Below, piece after piece: positions 56,824 to 64,000 of a DNA stretch of 64,000 nt (within the stretch, counting starts at the first letter, position 1; each line of letters starts with the position of its first letter). A program made the translations under genes and the position numbers. The stretch is from Bursaphelenchus xylophilus. Its lineage: Eukaryota; Nematoda; Chromadorea; Rhabditida; Aphelenchoididae. The DNA lies in contig CAJFCV020000002.1 of the NCBI GenBank assembly GCA_904066235.2, positions 6,882,001-6,946,000 on the forward strand, in the 5' to 3' direction. The notes beneath the pieces are model-generated. The model saw only the letters and a list, made by a program, of their open reading frames with translations, did not search any database and had not been told where the DNA came from.

Positions 56824-56984
56824 CGACATGTATGCATATACTCAAAATATAATAACCATACATACGTCACTCGGTGTTCCTATAAACCATATTTTCATAT
56901 AATAGCCAAATTCTTTAAATCTTGATATTTACAAGCCAGAAAAACAATTTCATATAGTAAAAAACAAAAAAAATCAACAACGCG

Positions 56985-58070
<1,086 letters not shown>

Positions 58071-58073
58071 TTT

Positions 58074-58091
58074 CTAAAAAAGGAAATGAAT
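58074..58091 (-). promoter_or_regulatory. Probable trans-splice acceptor of DIMT1
   Basis: TTCATTTCCTTTTTTAG stands 3 nt before the DIMT1 ATG with no upstream in-frame exon candidate. With the NSUN5 stop only about 120 nt away, this looks like an internal operon trans-splice site. Inference from sequence only. Confidence 0.55.
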
Positions 58092-58195
58092 AACCATAAA
58101 TAATTCCAGATATTCTATTAAGAAGCAAACCATTCTCGATGTTTTTCCAAAAAAAACGAGCAAACATTTATAACAAATAAAATCAACAATTTCTA

Positions 58196-59592
58196 TCAAA
58201 TATTTTTCCTTTGGAATAAAACAACAAAAAATCCATTAGTTAGATCAACTTTTGGATCAGCGCGGATGCACAAATTAGAGAAGTCATATCCATCTTTGCC
58301 TCGAGTTTTCCACGAAGGCAAGGGGTCTATCAATTCGTAGGTATCCTTCACCCAATCCTCATTCAACACCTCTTGGATGACACCTTCGTTCTCGAGTTCA
58401 TGTATTGAACAAGTTGAATACACCAACCTTCTCAAATTCGGCATCTTCAATGCATGTTTTAGGAGCATTGACTGTAAGTTGGAAAGTCCTTTTATACGCT
58501 TCTCATTATACTCCTCAGCAAGAAATTCTCCACGTCTTACCATTCCACTTCCGGAACAAGGGGGATCCACGATTGCGTATGACACCTAAAAATAAGATAA
58601 AAAACATAAGTGACATACCGTTTCCAAATCTTCTAAAGGAACGCGGAGGAAATCTGAATTGGTTGGGATAACAATAGTGGCTCCACATGCTCCGATTCGT
58701 TCCTCGAGGGTTCCAAGTCGAGATTTATCTTTGTCGTAGGCCCAAATTTCTCCCTGATTTTCCAGTAATGCAGCCAGATGTGACGTCTTGTTCCCAGGAG
58801 CTGCGCATGCATCAACGCAAACAGATCCAACGTCCGGTTTCAAGACAAATGCAGAAAGGCAACTGGCTTTATCTTGCAAAATTAACTTTGATTCCAGGAA
58901 GAGTAGACTGTTATGAAGATCAACATATGGGCTAAACACAAGAACTTCTGGAACATGACGATCAACAAAGAATTGATATTTCTGTAAATTATCCACGGCT
59001 TTCTTAAATTTTGTCCTGTTTTTGACGTCTGAATTGTCCAGGAACTCGTATCCTTCTTCTTGCAACGCAGATATAACCTCATCCATTCCTGCCTTTAAGG
59101 TATTCACCCGCCCATAACGAGGAAGAACAATAGATTCGGTCTTGGCAATGCTTTCTGGGTCTATTCCATCATCCATGAGAGCTTGATGCTAAACAGTTAA
59201 ATTAAAATGCGAAGTAAACCTACCTCGGTTAGAATATCTTTCTTAGCTCCTAAAACCGCTCTCTTTATCTGCTTGTCGCCTAACGAAACTCCCTTTCCAA
59301 ACACAAGTTCGTACAGTAGAATTAAGCATAACTCTTTCTGGTTGTTCAGTTTATCGCATTTGATTATGTGCCTCATAACATCTTGACATTCCAAGATCTT
59401 TGTTAAATAGGCCCTGTATTTCAACGTTTCACAGCTTAGACGGAGTAGTTGTTTCTTATTCTAGAATCAGAAAATATATTAAAAAGGTAAACCTACTTTA
59501 AACTTGTGATTGTACACAGCAGTTCTCAAACTTGATTTTTTTGACACGGTCAACTCAAGAACCTTGGCCACACTGGCGTATAAATTATCCAT
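58196..59592 (-). CDS. NSUN5: 25S/28S rRNA cytosine-5 methyltransferase NSUN5
   Basis: Methylates a cytosine of large-subunit rRNA in the nucleolus. Start [14 protein letters not shown], aligned to the vertebrate MGLYAAAAGVL; a longer frame from 59661 is possible. The N-terminal region [16 protein letters not shown] is typical of NSUN5. SAM-binding [19 protein letters not shown], motif [13 protein letters not shown] and motif [16 protein letters not shown] with both catalytic cysteines are intact. The C-terminus [10 protein letters not shown] fits the family. Four exons, about 430 residues. It is upstream of DIMT1, another rRNA methyltransferase, on the same strand. Confidence 0.96.
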
Positions 59593-59926
59593 ATCACTGG
59601 CGAGCGAACAACTTCCTGTTGCATTCAAAGAACCTGAATCCGCGAGTTCGAAGAATCCCAAAAATAAAATAAATAAATTTTAGGGAAAGAGTTGGCTCAA
59701 ACGCGTGTCAAGTGTGCCTTTACTTTTCATGTCAAATTTTGCGATTAATGTAAAAGTCTGTAAGTTTTTCTATCGTAGTTCGTGTCTGCTTCAATACGTT
59801 TTATGATCTCTATTGTTATGGTGGAGATAATCTCTTTATCCTTCAACTGGCGGCTGTTTAAAAAAGCCCAAAGGGTCAGTTGTTCATGCCAGAGCGGCCA
59901 TTATCCCCTCGATTCCTACATCTTTA

Positions 59927-61040
59927 ATGGCGACTCGATTTGGAAATTACGACGATGATGCCGTTTGGACCAGGGGTACATACGAAATGAGGCCCAGAAG
60001 TCCAGGACCTATTCCGCCAGCTAGTCCAAACAATGGAGTGTATTACAATGCTCCCGGGAATATCCCTCACACAACGATGGTACATTCGAGTATGAAGCCA
60101 GTGCCTGATTCTGACATATATAAGTAAGTTGTTTAAAATATGTCTTGTATTTCTTTTCTGTTAATGTACCTGGATATTTCAGAGTTGGAATATACGGCTG
60201 GCGAAAGAGATGTCTCTATGGCTTTATAGTACTTTTAACAATTGTTATTGTGGTGAATCTGGCATTAACATTATGGATCATGACTGTGCTGAATTTTACT
60301 TCTGATGGAATGGGAGCAATGAAGATTGACGATGAAGGGATCCGAGTTGAAGGGAAAACGGAGTTTGATAGGCCTGTTAAATTCTCCGAACTTTCTACTC
60401 CAGAGGTATTAGAGTTTCGTATTACCTATTTTTTCTTTAGGACGAAGCCTTGTTCATTGATTCAGCTTCTGGGGTTTATATCAATGCCCGGAATTTGAGT
60501 GGTCAGACAACTGCTGGGTTAAGTCTGAATCCAGATGGAAAGAGTTCTGTCGTCTGTCAACGTTTTGAAGTGCTTAATATGGATCATAAACTTTTGTTCT
60601 TTGTTGATTCTGAAGAAATTGGATTAAAGCTGGAGAATCTGAGGATCCTGGATGACGGGGGAAGTGTATTTGAAGGAGCTGTTCAGACCTCTTCGATTCA
60701 ACCTGAACCGGACACTCCATTGAAGTAGGATATAACCTTTTAAAACATTTTTCTTCATAGGCTGGAATCACCAACCAGAAATTTGGAGATTGATGCAGGC
60801 CAGGACATCGAACTTCTGAGTGGAGCCGGGGAGATTCAACTAAATTCTCTGCTTGATATCAATTTGAATTCAAAACATGGAGAGGTCAGAATTGATGCCG
60901 GTAACATCTTTATGTCTGGATTAGAAAGAAGCAACGGTGTTGGCCAAGCCCAGCTTCAGTTATGTGTTTGCCAAGACGGGAAGCTCTTTTTGGCGGCCCA
61001 AAGAGCTGATTGTCGGGCTGATAGAAGCATTTGCGAATAA
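59927..61040 (+). CDS. Gamma/delta-sarcoglycan
   Basis: Type II membrane protein of the dystrophin-glycoprotein complex in muscle. A cytosolic Pro-rich N-terminus (MATRFGNYDDD) leads to KVGIYGWRKRCLYGFIVLLT, the conserved sarcoglycan entry into one transmembrane helix. The extracellular part has LALTLWIMTVLNFTSDGMGAM, VNARNLSGQ-like INARNLSGQTTAGL, TRNLEIDAGQDIELLSGAG and RIDAGNIFMSGL. The terminal cysteine cluster LCVCQDGKLFLA...CRADRSICE is complete. Four exons, about 320 residues. PIG-M starts 94 bp after its stop on the same strand. Confidence 0.95.
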
Positions 61041-61118
61041 ATTCTTCAATTATTATTAGATTTTGAAATCAGAGGTTGATGACTTGTTCGTATCTTCCAA
61101 AACGCTTATGATTTTTTT

Positions 61119-61130
61119 TGCGTTTTTTAG
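61119..61130 (+). promoter_or_regulatory. Probable trans-splice acceptor of PIG-M
   Basis: TGCGTTTTTTAG ends 3 nt before the PIG-M ATG (61134) and about 90 nt after the sarcoglycan stop. The spacing and pyrimidine tract fit a downstream operon gene. Inference. Confidence 0.5.
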
Positions 61131-61133
61131 TTT

Positions 61134-62585
61134 ATGGATCAGGTGGGTTCTGAATCATGGCCGATTGGAAAACGTTTTATTCCTGCGTTTTTGGGGCGCT
61201 TATTCCTAATTGTTTATGCAAAGTTACATGACTATCTTTTTCATGTAAGAAGTTGGAAGCCCATATAATCGTTTTTTAGGTCAGATTTACCGACATTGAT
61301 TACCTTGTATTTACGGATGCGGCCAGACATGTTTATCACGGGAGGTCTCCATTCGATCGGGCCACTTATCGATATTCGCCTTTCTTAGCATGGATTCTGA
61401 CACCAAATGTTTTCTTTTGGGACTTTGGTAAGTATTTTATTGCTAATGATTTTAGGAGGAAGTCCGTTAAGTTTGCTTTTATCTTCCAGGGAAAGTACTG
61501 TTCTGTTTAACCGATATATTTGTTGGGTGGTTAATTTACGAGATAGGGAAGGAGTCGAGGAATTCTGCTTTAATCGGTGCTCTTACTGCATGCTGGCTGT
61601 TCAATCCGTTCACTGCAATTATCTCTGCTCGTGGTAATGCTGATGTTATTGTATGTTCCGCAGTCCTCTTGACATTGTTACTGCTGAAAAGAAACAAGGT
61701 ATCTCTTATTAAGTTTTTATTGTCATTCTTTTAGTGGTTTTATGCAGCGTTAGTTCATGGATTATTTGCCATTCATCTGAAGATCTACCCAGTAATTTAT
61801 CTTCCGTCAGTGTTTTTAAATTTGGCTGGAATTACTTTAAATGATTCTTTTAAAACATGGGTTCGAAAATGTTTTACAAACTGGAGAGGTTTTATTTATA
61901 TACTGGTATGTCTTTTTTAAAGAAGATTATGCTCAATTCAGATAAGTCTGCTCGGATTTCTTGTACTTCTTGGCATTGGGTTCCTCCTTTATGGTGAGAA
62001 ATTCCTGGAGGAATACTTCTTTTACCATGTACATCGGAAAGACGTAAAGCACAATTTTTCTCCATATTTCCTTCCTTTATACCTTGCGAGGGATGATGAA
62101 TTTTGGGCGAAAGTAATTGGATTTGGCGCTTTCGTGCCTCAAATCTTTTGCATAGTTATTTTTGCTGTTCGGTAAGTCCGTCAGTCAGCACTGTATCTGT
62201 TTAGACATTTTGATGATCTTCCAATGGCATGGTTCTTGACTACTTTTTCCTTCGTTTCCTTTAACAAAGTATGTACTTCCCAATACTTTATATGGTACAT
62301 TTGTTTGTTACCATTGATTGCTTCCAAAGTTAAGGTAAGTTTATATTCAACCTCTAGTTTATGTTTTAGTTATGTTCATTTCAAGTTTTGACTCTGATTG
62401 CATTATGGTTTATTGGTCAAGGGATCTGGCTGTTGCCGGCTTATTTTCTGGAATTTAAGGGTATCCCCTGCTTCGAAATGATCTGGGCCGCTTCACTTCT
62501 CTTCGCTTTCATTAATGCCTACATAATCAGAAAGATTTCGCTCAACTATTGCTTCACTCAACGATCTCACTCAAAAAAGGACTAG
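61134..62585 (+). CDS. PIGM: GPI mannosyltransferase 1 (PIG-M)
   Basis: ER multi-pass enzyme that adds the first mannose of the GPI anchor (GT50 family). Start [19 protein letters not shown]. The lumenal DXD motif lies in [79 protein letters not shown] and [18 protein letters not shown] follow the family order, ending in [19 protein letters not shown]. Eight or nine short-intron exons total about 390 residues, normal length. It appears to be the middle gene of a sarcoglycan-PIGM-DPH5 cluster. Confidence 0.93.
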
Positions 62586-62721
62586 TCATTTAATTTTACT
62601 TTCACTTACTCGTTAGTATTAAATTATTTTAAATTTATAAACCGGCTTTTTTGAACTGGTATATACTAACCGAATACTGTTTATAACGTTGGCTTGATTC
62701 GATGAAAAACAGTTTTATGAG

Positions 62722-64000
62722 ATGGTTTTGTATTTGATTGGTCTTGGTCTGGGATCTGTGGAAGACATTACAGTCAAAGGGCTTAAGACTGTAAAATCAT
62801 GTTCGAAAGTGTACTTGGAGAGCTATACAAGCATCCTTTCTTATGGTTATGGTGTTGACAAAGCTAAGATGGAAGAGTTCTATGGCCGGGAATTGTTGGA
62901 AGCCGATCGAGAATTTGTGGAACAAGGGTGCGGTGAGTATAAAAATATTTGGTAGGTATTGCTTGGAAACTTTGCATTTCAGATAATATGATTGCTGAGA
63001 GTAAAGGAGAAGATATCGCCCTACTGGTTGTCGGAGATCCCTTCGGTGCCACAACTCATGCCGATCTTGTGATACGGGCCAAAGAACAGGACGTTGAAGT
63101 TCAAATTATCCACAATACTTCCATTCTAAACGCTGTTGGATGTTGCGGATTACAGGTCGGTGACTTTATTTTACAGAAGTTGCGTTTTAAAAATGTTTTT
63201 ATTATATTTTTTTTTGAAATTTGAATATAAAATGAAAAATTTTGCATAGGAGAGTCGAATTTTTAAATATGAGAGTTATAAGTCAAAATTCTCGAGATTT
63301 CGTATTTTCTGGTCAAAATTTACATAAGTTGACCTCGGAAATCGAACTTTTCAATTCGATTTGCAAAAGCCTAGTCCCCAAAACGGCCTCCGCCGCACGG
63401 CATTCTGTACTTTTGGGACACAACCGGTCTCTGGGACTTTTTCAATTTTTTTCAAAGTGCGCTTGCTTTTTATCTCCATATCTCGCTAGCCGTTGGCGCT
63501 AGAAGGCTGAAATTTGGTATGGCAGTAGAGTAAAAAGTTGGCTTTCAGAAAATATAAATATTGTAAGGAACCCCGCAGGATAAACTTCCCGATGACAATT
63601 GAAAAAATTTCATTTCTAAAACTTCTGCAACCCAGAAGTGCAGGTTGCATGATCGTATTGACAAATTTCTTTTTGCCGATGTGTTTCAAATTCGATTCTC
63701 TACAAGATGGCCAAATTTCATCTTATTCGTTACGCTTCGGGCTGAGTTATGATTACAATCACAGTGCTTTTTTTGGTAATTTAAGGATAATTCGGCCCTT
63801 AGGGCATCTACAAACCAAATCCGCCAGCCGAATTATTCAATATGCTCGTAAGTATGATCGTACCAAGTTTCGTTCTTCTATCTCAAAAAATGGCAACGTT
63901 ATTCGCATAGTTCTTCTTTCAATGGCTACGCCCTGGGTCTTTAAAATTTCTACTTGACAGTAATGCTCAAGGTATGAATACAACTTAGAAACCTGACGCT
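62722..64000 (+). CDS. DPH5: Diphthine methyl ester synthase DPH5, 5' part
   Basis: SAM-dependent methyltransferase making diphthine on the histidine of elongation factor 2. Exon 1 (62722-62931) begins [21 protein letters not shown]; exon 2 ends at 63155 with [28 protein letters not shown] and the SAM-site GLGLG are intact. The family continues with a LY-x-FG strand that I do not find before the window ends, so the remainder lies past position 64000 or behind a long intron. The start lies 137 bp after the PIG-M stop. The intron (63156 on) contains repeat-like sequence. Confidence 0.9.
63156..64000 (+). other. Long DPH5 intron with repeat-like sequence (continues beyond window)
   Basis: More than 840 bp without a DPH5 exon. 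The segment near 63470-63530 (ATATCTCGCTAGCCGTTGGC, AGGCTGAAATTTGGTATGGC) has the look of a transposon-derived repeat. No transposase recognised. I cannot define ends because the window stops. Confidence 0.4.

Noticed and set aside
59593..59661. Upstream NSUN5 start with 23 extra residues
   Set aside because: Family alignment begins at [12 protein letters not shown]; the extra residues look like 5' UTR. Not excluded by sequence alone.

Overview
This window is nuclear DNA of a nematode. The evidence is many short GT-AG introns (33-60 nt is typical), plus nematode-type genes: a small sperm-specific MSP-domain protein, a LIM/transglutaminase-like LTD-1, a pepsin-inhibitor-3 (aspin-like) secreted protein, and closely spaced same-strand gene pairs with strong acceptor sites just before the downstream start codon, as expected for trans-spliced operons. 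I cannot assign the species. All gene models below were joined by eye from splice sites and family resemblance.

Layout. 0-4 kb (minus): a MYST histone acetyltransferase with PHD fingers, then an LRRC57-like leucine-rich protein. 4.5-8.1 kb (minus): Tudor-SN, divergent from triosephosphate isomerase (8.7 kb, plus), which is followed by the spliceosomal cyclophilin CWC27. 11.5-14 kb (minus): LTD-1. About 3.4 kb without recognisable genes follows. 17.5-21 kb (minus): IFT74. 22.3 kb: a small hydrophobic ORF. 22.9-25 kb (minus): the spliceosomal WD40 protein PLRG1. 25.4-29 kb (plus): a multi-Tudor protein, then mitochondrial ribosomal protein L10. 30.4-32.9 kb (minus): a divergent DXO/Rai1-like protein and a secreted DOMON protein. 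33.8-36.9 kb (plus): an SLC22-type transporter. 37-40.6 kb: a pepsin-inhibitor-3 gene, an SH2 gene whose stop codon overlaps it, an MSP-domain gene and an F-box gene. 40.8-43 kb (minus): a globin. 43.5-47.6 kb (minus): eIF5A and an NVL-type double AAA ATPase with an N-terminal BED finger. 49.1-51.8 kb (minus): a small NVL-N-like ORF and an SSBP transcription cofactor. 52.5-56.8 kb (plus): a GT43 glucuronyltransferase, a 1.5-kb Tc1-like foldback and the splicing factor YJU2B. 57-59.6 kb (minus): two rRNA methyltransferases, DIMT1 and NSUN5. 59.9-64 kb (plus): gamma/delta-sarcoglycan, PIG-M and the 5' part of DPH5.

Most genes are housekeeping: splicing (CWC27, PLRG1, YJU2B), ribosome and translation (DIMT1, NSUN5, NVL, MRPL10, eIF5A, DPH5) and small-RNA or RNA binding (Tudor-SN, multi-Tudor). 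The unusual feature is the density of non-autonomous foldback (MITE-like) elements. At least eight are present, of several unrelated sequence families. Most lie inside introns, three of them in the globin gene, and one lies between two genes of a possible operon. The largest is a 1545-bp TA-flanked structure with roughly 0.5-kb near-identical inverted arms.

The most unusual proteins are a DXO/Rai1-like protein whose metal-binding motif is degraded, a BED-finger fusion to NVL with a changed first Walker B motif, an SH2 protein lacking the phosphotyrosine arginine, and a MYST acetyltransferase with a changed acetyl-CoA loop.
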